A stretch of 39,118 nucleotides of DNA, from contig JAFNIV010000016.1 in assembly GCA_017601145.1 (NCBI GenBank), positions 1 through 39,118 of the forward strand, in the 5' to 3' direction. The notes under the pieces were generated by a model that did not search any database, was not told the DNA's origin, and worked only from the letters and a program-made list of their open reading frames with translations. The position numbers and the translations under genes were made by a program. Source of the DNA: Candidatus Brockarchaeota archaeon. Lineage in GTDB: Archaea; Thermoproteota; EX4484-205; JAAOZO01. Below are positions 1-6,344 of the stretch, piece by piece; within the stretch, counting starts at the first letter, position 1; every line of letters starts with the position of its first letter.

Positions 1-135
1 GCAAGACCTCCGTAACCCACCTTCCACACGGGTTCTCGAAACGGTCTCACTTGCCGAGGCCTCCGCTGTGGGTGAGTGGAGAGCGAGTCTGTCCGTGGAA
101 GCAGGAAGCTCCTTGCAATAGCGAGGGTAGTTCAC
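1..135 (+). repeat. Repeat copy 1: 3' remnant of a TnpB element (omega-RNA/right-end type)
   Basis: This stretch is almost identical to 5578-5714, with about three substitutions and two single-base indels over about 137 bases, and it runs off the left edge. It ends in a hairpin (AGCTCCTTGC-AATA-GCGAGGGT region) followed by GTAGTTCAC, the arrangement seen at right ends of IS200/IS605-type tnpB elements, where the end is transcribed as the scaffold of the TnpB guide RNA. One frame reads as a tnpB-like C-terminal tail containing VEAGSS in copy 2. Copy 1 lacks one C in that region, so the frame is broken. The family assignment rests on recalled RE architecture, while the repeat itself is seen directly. 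Confidence 0.7.
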
Positions 136-148
136 TCATTACTACGGC

Positions 149-162
149 ATAAAACTAAGCGC
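149..162 (+). promoter_or_regulatory. Candidate TATA region for iorA
   Basis: The A/T-rich CATAAAACTAAG lies about 36 bases before the iorA ATG and just after the repeat end. It is the only TATA-like stretch between the transposon remnant and the gene. The fit to the archaeal consensus is modest. Confidence 0.35.
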
Positions 163-191
163 TTTTCTTTTCGTAAAGAAATGATTAAAAA

Positions 192-2087
192 ATGGTAGGC
201 TTTAGTCCTTTAGTCTTAAAGTTGTACCTCGAACAAAAAGAAATTCATGAAGAATTGATGTTGGGTGACGAAGCAATAGCACGAGGTGCTGTTGAAGCAG
301 GAGTTAGGTTTGTTGCTTCATATCCTGGGACGCCATCAACAGAAATAACTATAGCTTTAGTTGAGTACGCAAAGAAGTACAAGTTTCACGTTGAATGGTC
401 TGCAAACGAAAAAGTTGCATTCGAAGCTGCTTATGGCGCCAGTTTAAGTGGCCTAAGAGCTTTGGTTGGTACTAAGCATCTTGGTATGAATGTTCTTTCT
501 GATTCTTTACTTGTTGCGGCTTATGCTGGTGTAAGAGGCGGTCTAGTAATAACATGCATCGATGACTCTCATCCTTATAGCTCTCAAAATGCTATGGATT
601 CGAGATACTACTGTTTGCTTGCTCACATTCCTTGTCTAGAACCTTCTACTCCCAATGATGCTAAAGAACTTACAAAGTTTGCTTTTGAGCTCTCAGAAGA
701 GTTTTCCTTGCCTGTTGTTTTAAGAGCTACTCAAAGAATAGCTCATGCTAGAGGATTAGTAAAAACTGAGGATATAAATAGCTATAACTTCGATATATCG
801 CCAAAGTTTGTAAAAGATAAGTCAAGACTTGTTCTACTTGCAAAAGAGGCTTATGAAAGGAAAAAATGGCTATTCAACCAAATGAAAGAAATTGAAAAAA
901 AATTAGATGCTTTTGGTGCTGAAGTAATATATGATACTGGAAGTAAGCTTGGAATAGTTGGAGTTGGGATTGGTGCTGCTTATGCAAAGTATGTTGCAGA
1001 AGAACTTGGAATAAAAGGAGTAAAAATCCTCAAGCTAAATCTATCTAATCCGCTACCAAAAAGAGCTCTTATTGATTTTGCAGAAAGAGTTGATGAAATT
1101 CTTGTATTTGAAGATGGAGACCCAATCGTAGAACGAGCAATAAGAAACTTATTCGCTATAGAAGGTATTAAGAAACATGTAAGTGGTAAAGATGATTCTA
1201 TAGTTAGTTCTTTTGGTGAACTTGATCCTGATAAAGTTTCTGAGTCATTTGTTCTAGTGGGACTAATTAAAAATAACGTTGAAGTCTTTGAACCAAAAGT
1301 AACCGTTACTCGATCTGGTGGTCTGTGTGCTGGATGCCCTCATATGGCTTCTTACTACGTTATTAAAGAAGTTCTAAGAGAAAGAGGTAGTGGGATCATT
1401 ACAGGAGATCGTGGTTGTTATAATCAGGGGGCTAAGTTTCCACTTGAAGCTTTAGACACTTGTATGGATATGGGTGCTAGCATTGGGATTGCTTACGGTA
1501 TATCTAAAGCTGGCGTGAAAGAACCAATTATAGCTGTTATTGGGGATTCTACTTTCTTTCATGCTGGCCTACCAGCTTTAGCAAATGCTACCTACAATCA
1601 TGCTAAGTTTACTGTAACCATATTCGACAACGGATGGACTTCTATGACTGGGCAACAACCAAGCTTCTCAACTGGTTTAACAGCAGTAGGAATGCCAACA
1701 AATAGATTATTTCCAGAGTTTTTGGCGAGAGATCTTGGTTCTTCCTTTGTTGAAGTTGTTGACCCTTTTAATATAGATAAAGCTAAAGAAGTTCTTAATA
1801 AAGCTTTGGATCATAATGGAGTTAGTGTTGTAGTGTTTAGACATGAGTGCGCTTTACAGGAAGAAAGAAGGCTAAGAACTCAAGGAATAAAAAAGAAGCC
1901 TTATGTTGTAGACCCAAAGAAATGTACTGGGTGTAGATTGTGTTTGATAAAGACCGGTTGCCAAGCATTGATGTTTTCTAATGGGAAGATGAAAATAGAT
2001 GAAGATTCTTGTACTGCTTGTGGGTTATGTGCGTATGTTTGTCCTTTTAATGCTATATTGCAACCTGGTGATCTAAATGAAAAATAG
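192..2087 (+). CDS. iorA: Indolepyruvate:ferredoxin oxidoreductase, alpha subunit
   Basis: IorA catalyses the ferredoxin-dependent oxidative decarboxylation of arylpyruvates (from Trp, Phe and Tyr transamination) to aryl-acetyl-CoA, as a complex with IorB in the cytoplasm. The N-terminal pyrimidine-binding domain has YPGTPSTEI at residues 44-52. The TPP domain is in the second half, with CAGCPH, GDSTFFHAG and an NGWTSMTG stretch. The C-terminus carries two 4Fe-4S sites: Cys578/581/584/590 and Cys607/610/613/617, the last followed by Pro. The length of 631 aa is normal for the family. The annotated ATG gives about 22 residues before the conserved MLGDEAIARG start region, so the ATG at 258 is an alternative start. 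iorB begins inside the last codons, so the two are cotranscribed. Confidence 0.93.
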   Translation: MVGFSPLVLKLYLEQKEIHEELMLGDEAIARGAVEAGVRFVASYPGTPSTEITIALVEYAKKYKFHVEWSANEKVAFEAAYGASLSGLRALVGTKHLGMNVLSDSLLVAAYAGVRGGLVITCIDDSHPYSSQNAMDSRYYCLLAHIPCLEPSTPNDAKELTKFAFELSEEFSLPVVLRATQRIAHARGLVKTEDINSYNFDISPKFVKDKSRLVLLAKEAYERKKWLFNQMKEIEKKLDAFGAEVIYDTGSKLGIVGVGIGAAYAKYVAEELGIKGVKILKLNLSNPLPKRALIDFAERVDEILVFEDGDPIVERAIRNLFAIEGIKKHVSGKDDSIVSSFGELDPDKVSESFVLVGLIKNNVEVFEPKVTVTRSGGLCAGCPHMASYYVIKEVLRERGSGIITGDRGCYNQGAKFPLEALDTCMDMGASIGIAYGISKAGVKEPIIAVIGDSTFFHAGLPALANATYNHAKFTVTIFDNGWTSMTGQQPSFSTGLTAVGMPTNRLFPEFLARDLGSSFVEVVDPFNIDKAKEVLNKALDHNGVSVVVFRHECALQEERRLRTQGIKKKPYVVDPKKCTGCRLCLIKTGCQALMFSNGKMKIDEDSCTACGLCAYVCPFNAILQPGDLNEK

Positions 2088-2706
2088 AAACATCAAAATA
2101 ATAATCTCTGGAGTTGGAGGACAAGGTGTAATGCTTTTAACTAAGAGCATAATGCTGGCAGCGAAGTTATCTGGTCTTAATACAATAGGAAGCGAAATTC
2201 ATGGGCACGCTGTGAGAGGAGGTTCTGCATATTCAGTAGTTATTTATGGTTCAAATAACGAGAGCCCAATACTAATGAGAAATTCAGTAGATTACATAAT
2301 AAGCTTAGAACTAGTAGAAGCGCTAAGGATGGGCCCCTACTTGAAAAAGAGTGGACTCGTAATTTCTTCAAATACCAAGATAGTTCCTGTTGTTAGTGTT
2401 CTAAAAAATGAAAGATATCCCTCTGAAGATGATGTAAAAAATGCATTTGATGGATGGGCAAGAAATACAATTATTCTCGATACAAAAGCAATAACCAAGA
2501 AGCTAGGTAGTTCTAGAGTAACAAATTCTGTTCTTTATGGTGTTTTTTCCGTTTTTGAGCAGGACAATATACCCGTCGAAATTTTTAAAGAAACATTACT
2601 TGCGCAAGTTCCAAAAAAAAGTTTAGAAGAAAATCTAAAAGCTTTTGAAGAAGGTGTAAGTATCGCCGAAAAAGAATTAAGGATTAGCAGTTACAAAAAT
2701 TATTAA
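2077..2706 (+). CDS. iorB: Indolepyruvate:ferredoxin oxidoreductase, beta subunit
   Basis: IorB is the gamma-domain partner of IorA in the 2-oxoacid:ferredoxin oxidoreductase superfamily, contributing the CoA-side domain. It has the family's N-terminal GVGGQG motif at residues 12-17 and the EIHGHAVRGGSAYS stretch at about 46-59. The length of 209 aa is typical. The ATG overlaps the 3' end of iorA by 11 bases, which supports translational coupling and fixed stoichiometry. Downstream is a T-rich stretch (CTTCTTTTTATTTACC, about 2729-2744) that may end the transcript before the convergent tRNA-Gln. Confidence 0.92.
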   Translation: MKNRNIKIIISGVGGQGVMLLTKSIMLAAKLSGLNTIGSEIHGHAVRGGSAYSVVIYGSNNESPILMRNSVDYIISLELVEALRMGPYLKKSGLVISSNTKIVPVVSVLKNERYPSEDDVKNAFDGWARNTIILDTKAITKKLGSSRVTNSVLYGVFSVFEQDNIPVEIFKETLLAQVPKKSLEENLKAFEEGVSIAEKELRISSYKNY

Positions 2707-2835
2707 TTTTCTGAGTTCTATAAAACTTACTTCTTTTTATTTACCCAAGTTTGTTCTTAAAGTTGATAAATACAGAAGTAAATTAAATCAAAGTACCTTC
2801 ATCAATTTTTAGAAATTTGCTTGAACTTTAGTTGA

Positions 2836-2938
2836 TAGCCCGGGAGAGATTCGAACTCTCGTCAAGGGGTCTCTTCTTCGGAAGATCCAAAGCCCCCCAT
2901 GCTTGACCGCTACACTCGGCCTTTTCGTCCACCGGGCT
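2836..2938 (-). tRNA. tRNA-Gln (UUG) with two apparent introns
   Basis: Read on the minus strand, the acceptor AGCCCGG pairs fully with CCGGGCT, followed by discriminator A at 2836. The T arm is GAGAG-TTCGAAT-CTCTC. The anticodon loop CTTTGGA gives anticodon TTG (2888-2890), with a G-rich 5' stem and CCCC on the 3' side. The 103-nt gene fits a 73-nt tRNA only if two segments are removed: 14 nt (2916-2929) near position 9/10 in the D arm, and 16 nt (2871-2886) at the canonical 37/38 site. The second contains a TCTTC-CGAA-GAAGA hairpin, as expected for a small archaeal intron. Borders of the first can slide by one or two bases, and I see no clear bulge-helix-bulge there. No CCA is encoded. Confidence 0.8.
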
Positions 2939-2965
2939 TCCCGGGCCGTTTCAAATACTTTAGAG

Positions 2966-2982
2966 AGCTTATTAAATTTTAC
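2966..2982 (-). promoter_or_regulatory. Candidate promoter of tRNA-Gln
   Basis: On the minus strand AAATTTAATAAGC lies about 30-40 bases before the tRNA 5' end. The tRNA could therefore have its own promoter rather than depend on 5S read-through. A T-run just after the 5S gene (minus strand, about 3029-3034) supports separate units. Confidence 0.4.
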
Positions 2983-3043
2983 ACTTAAACGTTTATTATG
3001 TTAAGATTTAAAACTCATTTTTTCATTAAAAATGGTTTAAAGT

Positions 3044-3160
3044 AGCCAGCCATCAGGGCTTCGCGTATCCAAAAGGAATACACTACCACCCTGACCGCGA
3101 CCGTGTTTAACTTCCGTGTTCGGAATGGGTACGGGTGGATCCACGGTCCTATGGCCGGCT
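3044..3160 (-). rRNA. rrf: 5S ribosomal RNA
   Basis: The minus strand shows a 10-bp terminal helix (AGCCGGCCAT with ATGGCTGGCT, one G-U pair). It also carries the highly conserved loop region CCATTCCGAACACGGAAGTT and the downstream GGTAGTGTATTCC segment. The length of about 117 nt is normal. No 16S or 23S gene is nearby, so 5S stands apart from the rRNA operon, as is common in Thermoproteota. Confidence 0.95.
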
Positions 3161-3182
3161 TGAATTCAGGAGTAAGCAAAAG

Positions 3183-3199
3183 GATTTTTAAGCTTTACG
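3183..3199 (-). promoter_or_regulatory. Promoter of the 5S rRNA gene
   Basis: On the minus strand AAAGCTTAAAAATCC is centred about 27 bases before the first 5S base. This is the expected spacing for an archaeal BRE/TATA promoter with a start at the mature 5' end. The box lies against and partly within the 3' end of the upstream same-strand gene (stop at 3195). Confidence 0.7.
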
Positions 3200-5147
3200 C
3201 TCCAGCTCCACAGTAAGGGCAAATTGTAGATTCAGCAGAAATGATTTCGCCACAATTGCTGCACAATTTTCTTTTGGTAAATAAAACTAGATTTTCCACT
3301 TCTTCGTTAGTAGCTATTTCTCTTATGAGCTTATTTTCAACGTGGTCAACATTTAAACCTAAAAAAGTTGTCCCAATAAGCCTACTTTGAAGAGAAAGAT
3401 CTTCCTTCATGGCACTGAACTGTTCAGAAACTGGAAGGCTACTTTCAAGTCCTATTAAAGGAAATTTCTCTTCTAAGTTAATGTAGTCATTTATCATTGG
3501 AGCTATAAGTAACTTAATTTTATCAGAAGCACCTCTTAATGTTGCTGCTCTTATACTATTAACAATTTTTTCGAGCATGCCTTCATAACCTCTTTGAGAC
3601 TCGCCCCCAGACATTTCTTTTGCGCTACTTCTTATGTTTTTGAAGCTTACTATGCCTAAAAACTCTTTATCGTTGAAGAAGGTTCTACCATTTGCCCCAA
3701 CGCTTGAAAGAATAGGTAAAAGTTTGTTTTCCAATCTTTCCTGAAGGAACTTATCCTTTATCTTAAAAGCCTCAGAAATTTTGTTCATAGTAGCTCTTAA
3801 TTTATCAAAAAACAAAGCTTCCTTTCCTTTCGACTGAGACCAAATGTTTAAGAGGTTAACGTTGATTTCTCCTAAAACAACTTTCCCATGGAGTTCATCC
3901 TTATTACCAATGTTCTTTACTTGAACGTTGCTGTAAAGGGAGATCGCGTTTTGTTTTGTAATTTTGATTTGACATCCAAGAGAAGCTATTTTTACTGCAC
4001 TTTCAGTCAAGCTAAGAGCTTCTTCAGCTTTCTCTATGTTAAAGACGGTTATTCTTAAATCATTTGTTAACATAGTTTTAGACAAAGCTACTATATTATC
4101 AAAAACTTTCGTCAGGTTGTCTTTTCCAACTTCTTTAAAATCTATGCATAAATTTAATTTAATACCGTTCTGAAGTGAAAGTAAGACAACTTTGCCTAAG
4201 TTGGTTATGTAGTTAAGAGTATCGTTCGTTAATAATATTGTTTGGTATCCGTCTACTTCTTTAGAAAGAAAGTAAGAAAACTCTCCAAGAATAATATCCT
4301 TTTCTTCTTTATTTGCCTTGCTATTTTTTAAATGGGAACCAGAAATTAAAGCACTCCACTTAGCATCTTCGTTTAGCAAGTGAATTACTTCCAATGGTCT
4401 AAGGGACCAACTTTCTAGAAACTTTATTGTAACAGTTTCTTCCATATGCATGTCTCCAATCTTTCTAGGAAGTACTTCTAAGAAAGAATATTGACGAAAG
4501 ACTTCTTTTCCTGCCTCTAAAAAAGCAGCTTCTACACTTGGAATACTAAGTAACTTTTCTTTAACATCATAGACAGGCAAACCAAGTCTAGTAATTTTAT
4601 GTCTTAGTCTCTCTTCACCTCTCTCAAGTAATGCATTTATTACTAGCTCTCTTACAAGAGGAGCTGTTAGATATTTAATTTTTAATCGGTTTATTCTTTC
4701 GCTTACTTCTAAAGCTATTTCGTTAGCTTCGTCTTCATCCATGCCAGTTTCCTTAACTAATGACTCAACTATTTTCCTAGTTTCAAATCTTTCAAATTTT
4801 AGTCTAGAAGTTCTAACTAAAGGCCTTTCTTCTGATTCAATGCTTTCTTCTTGCATCTCATATATCTTCTTTAAAACTGATTCTCCTCTTCTTGTTAGCT
4901 TGTATTTTTTCTCTTCTTCATCAATTTCTATAAGCCTTGTTCTCATAAGTTTTTTTACGTGAAATGAAAACTTTCCTGCATCAGTTTTTTGATCTAAACC
5001 AAGTTTTCTCATTAAATCATTGTACCTCAAAGGTCCTTTTTCAAGCAACTCAAGAATTGAAATTCTTACTGGTGAAGAAGTTGCTTGAAGCACTTCTACA
5101 ATTTCACTTTCATGGCTTTCAGCATCATTGGTATCTCTCGCTTCCAT
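3195..5147 (-). CDS. HTH / ATP-cone / NrdD-like protein with C-terminal zinc ribbon, lacking the glycyl-radical loop
   Basis: This is a 650-aa multidomain protein. Residues about 13-95 resemble an ArsR-like winged helix (SSPVRISILELLEKGPLRY, then a charged wing). Residues about 112-200 look like an ATP-cone, the nucleotide-sensing domain of ribonucleotide reductases and NrdR. The rest resembles anaerobic ribonucleotide reductase NrdD: LGEINVNLLNIW sits where NrdD has its conserved VTINLPRLG, and RTFFNDKEFLGIVSF where it has HFSTIGLVG. The protein ends with a zinc ribbon (Cys629, 632, 643, 646), but the RVxGY-type glycyl-radical segment that should follow is absent, and I see no cysteine at the expected finger-loop position. 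It is therefore unlikely to reduce ribonucleotides. I infer a DNA-binding regulator that senses (d)NTPs. The ATG at 5147 follows an AT-rich promoter region. Confidence 0.65.
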   Translation of the reverse strand: MEARDTNDAESHESEIVEVLQATSSPVRISILELLEKGPLRYNDLMRKLGLDQKTDAGKFSFHVKKLMRTRLIEIDEEEKKYKLTRRGESVLKKIYEMQEESIESEERPLVRTSRLKFERFETRKIVESLVKETGMDEDEANEIALEVSERINRLKIKYLTAPLVRELVINALLERGEERLRHKITRLGLPVYDVKEKLLSIPSVEAAFLEAGKEVFRQYSFLEVLPRKIGDMHMEETVTIKFLESWSLRPLEVIHLLNEDAKWSALISGSHLKNSKANKEEKDIILGEFSYFLSKEVDGYQTILLTNDTLNYITNLGKVVLLSLQNGIKLNLCIDFKEVGKDNLTKVFDNIVALSKTMLTNDLRITVFNIEKAEEALSLTESAVKIASLGCQIKITKQNAISLYSNVQVKNIGNKDELHGKVVLGEINVNLLNIWSQSKGKEALFFDKLRATMNKISEAFKIKDKFLQERLENKLLPILSSVGANGRTFFNDKEFLGIVSFKNIRSSAKEMSGGESQRGYEGMLEKIVNSIRAATLRGASDKIKLLIAPMINDYINLEEKFPLIGLESSLPVSEQFSAMKEDLSLQSRLIGTTFLGLNVDHVENKLIREIATNEEVENLVLFTKRKLCSNCGEIISAESTICPYCGAGA

Positions 5148-5427
5148 AGTTAATTCTTTTTAAACAAAGTATTAAATTTAAACTTTATTATGAGAAACTA
5201 AACGTAACTAATGCTTTTCACCACTTTAGAACTCTTAGCTTTAAAGTAAGAAAACAAACATTGAGCTGCCTTAAACTTTAAATTAAATTACTTTTTAGTT
5301 AATTTGACTCTGCTCTTTTTAAAAGGCATTTTTCCATGTCAAACATTAAGTAAAGTTGGATTATACTTGTTTCTAGTTATGATTACCTTAAGATATCTTA
5401 AAGTACACGTATAGTTTTAACTTTGAT
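5148..5427. other. Gene-free interval with a 16-bp palindrome
   Basis: Apart from A/T-rich promoter-like sequence for the minus-strand gene ending at 5147 (minus-strand AAGTTTAAATTTAATAC, about 5174-5190) and the palindrome at 5387-5402, I find nothing here that looks coding. Short open frames in this interval lack family similarity. Confidence 0.5.
5387..5402. repeat. Perfect 16-bp palindrome
   Basis: CTTAAGATATCTTAAG is identical to its own reverse complement. It lies about 25 bases left of the structured part of the TnpB-end element. It could be a dimeric protein-binding site or a transposon-end hairpin, and no second copy was noticed in the window. Confidence 0.6.
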
Positions 5428-5714
5428 GGCGGGAAGTCCCCCTGCGAAAGCTGAGGGATGAAAGCCGAAACCGAAAAGCTTATATTTTTCCTCATTATAT
5501 CTATCATCGTCTGCTTGGCTGGAAGGGCTGGCAGACCTAGTAGGCATGGGACAGGCCGAAAGAGACGCCTGCTGAGGGCAAGACCTCCGTAACCCACCTT
5601 CCACACGGGTTCCTCGAAACGGCCTCACTTGCCGAGACCTCCGCTGTGGGTGAGTGGAGAGCGAGTCTGTCCGTGGAAGCAGGAAGCTCCTTGCGATAGC
5701 GAGGAGTAGTTCAC
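5428..5714 (+). mobile_element. Solo TnpB 3' end / omega-RNA-like element (repeat copy 2)
   Basis: Positions 5578-5714 are about 96% identical to the window's first 135 bases. The element ends in the hairpin CTCCTTGC-GATA-GCGAGGAG followed by TAGTTCAC, a layout typical of tnpB right ends. A plus-strand frame from about 5547 to 5700 is open and reads like a TnpB C-terminal tail (ends VEAGSSLR), but there is no catalytic part upstream. The 5' part (5428-5480) is G/C-rich with a GAAA-capped hairpin near 5440-5460. The GC content is far above the flanks. This fits a decayed element that kept only its right end, or a stand-alone structured RNA. Confidence 0.6.
5471..5488 (+). promoter_or_regulatory. 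Candidate promoter driving an omega-RNA-like transcript
   Basis: CCGAAAAGCTTATATTTT resembles an archaeal BRE followed by a TATA box. A start about 25 bases downstream (around 5506-5510) would give a roughly 205-nt RNA ending at the TAGTTCAC boundary (5714). Beyond that lies the 3' sequence that would serve as guide if this is an omega-RNA. Confidence 0.45.
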
Positions 5715-5740
5715 GTCTTAAGTTGCAGTTCAATTGGTTA

Positions 5741-5756
5741 AAAAAAGTTTATTAAC
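5741..5756 (+). promoter_or_regulatory. Promoter of tRNA-Ala
   Basis: AAAAAAGTTTATTAAC is centred about 30 bases before the tRNA 5' end, with purine-rich BRE-like bases in front. The spacing fits an archaeal TATA promoter. Confidence 0.6.
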
Positions 5757-5781
5757 CTTTTACTTCTAGGTTGCTATTTAT

Positions 5782-5853
5782 GGGCCGGTAGCTCAAAGGT
5801 AGAGCACTCGACTTGCACTCGAGAGGTTGAGGGTTCGAGTCCCTCCCGGTCCA
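5782..5853 (+). tRNA. tRNA-Ala (UGC)
   Basis: This is a full 72-nt cloverleaf. The acceptor is GGGCCGG/CCGGTCC, with the G3-U70 wobble that identifies tRNA-Ala. The anticodon arm CTCGA-CTTGCAC-TCGAG has anticodon TGC at 5814-5816, the T arm contains GGTTCGAGTCC, and the discriminator is A. It has no intron and no encoded CCA. Confidence 0.96.
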
Positions 5854-5939
5854 TCTTTATTTCAGAAAAATTTAGTTTATACTTCTCATTTTATTGGTCT
5901 ATGACCTCATTAAAAGGAGAGTTACCCTTAATTGATCGG

Positions 5940-5955
5940 AGAATCTTTATTTACC
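5940..5955 (+). promoter_or_regulatory. Candidate promoter of rps10
   Basis: GAGAATCTTTATTTAC precedes the rps10 ATG by about 35-45 bases. Between them, GAGAGTGTGTAAAACAA includes a weak Shine-Dalgarno-like GAG/GTG stretch. Confidence 0.45.
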
Positions 5956-5986
5956 CCTTCCTTGAAGTTGAGAGTGTGTAAAACAA

Positions 5987-6295
5987 ATGCCAGGAAAAGC
6001 AAGAATAAAACTCTCTAGCACAAATTTAGAGAGTCTAAGAACATTAGAAAATGAGATACTGGGTGTTATAAAAGAAGCCAACGCGAATTTCTCAGGTCCA
6101 ATTCCTTTACCGACAAAGGTCCTTAAAGTTGTTACGCAAAAGAATCCAAGTGGAGAAGGAACGATAACGTGGGATAAATTTGAAATGAGAATCCATAGAA
6201 GAGTTTTTTATGTTGATGCAAGTGATAAAGTTTTAAGATCCTTGCTAAGAGTTAGACTTCCAGAAGACGTAAAAGTTGCTATAGATCTCTTCTAG
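5987..6295 (+). CDS. rps10: Small ribosomal subunit protein uS10
   Basis: This is a 30S subunit head protein. The 102-aa product has the full archaeal uS10 pattern: ARIKLSSTN near the start, the PIPLPTK loop at about 40-46, and FEMRIHRRV at about 65-73. EF-1alpha, its common upstream neighbour in archaea, is not present; instead tRNA-Ala precedes it. The ATG is supported by the conserved N-terminus and the promoter spacing. Confidence 0.95.
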   Translation: MPGKARIKLSSTNLESLRTLENEILGVIKEANANFSGPIPLPTKVLKVVTQKNPSGEGTITWDKFEMRIHRRVFYVDASDKVLRSLLRVRLPEDVKVAIDLF

Positions 6296-6344
6296 CGTAC
6301 TTGCAAAAAGTTTTTATTTTTCAATTTTTAACTGAAGTTTAGTC

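Noticed and set aside
4741-5149. Plus-strand frames of 73 and 61 codons inside the NrdD-like gene
   Set aside because: They are antisense shadows of a well-supported coding sequence.
5428-5480. C/D box sRNA (GATGG, CTGA, ATGAAA order)
   Set aside because: Box-like words occur but there is no complete C-D'-C'-D series with correct spacing.
5428-5714. RNase P RNA or SRP RNA as the identity of the GC-rich element
   Set aside because: The conserved P4 sequences of RNase P and the helix-8 sequence of SRP RNA are not present, and the element is duplicated at the left edge.
5388-5733. Minus-strand open frames of 72 and 111 codons across the 5.4-5.7 kb repeat
   Set aside because: They lie antisense to the structured TnpB-end element, show no family similarity, and owe their openness to its higher GC.
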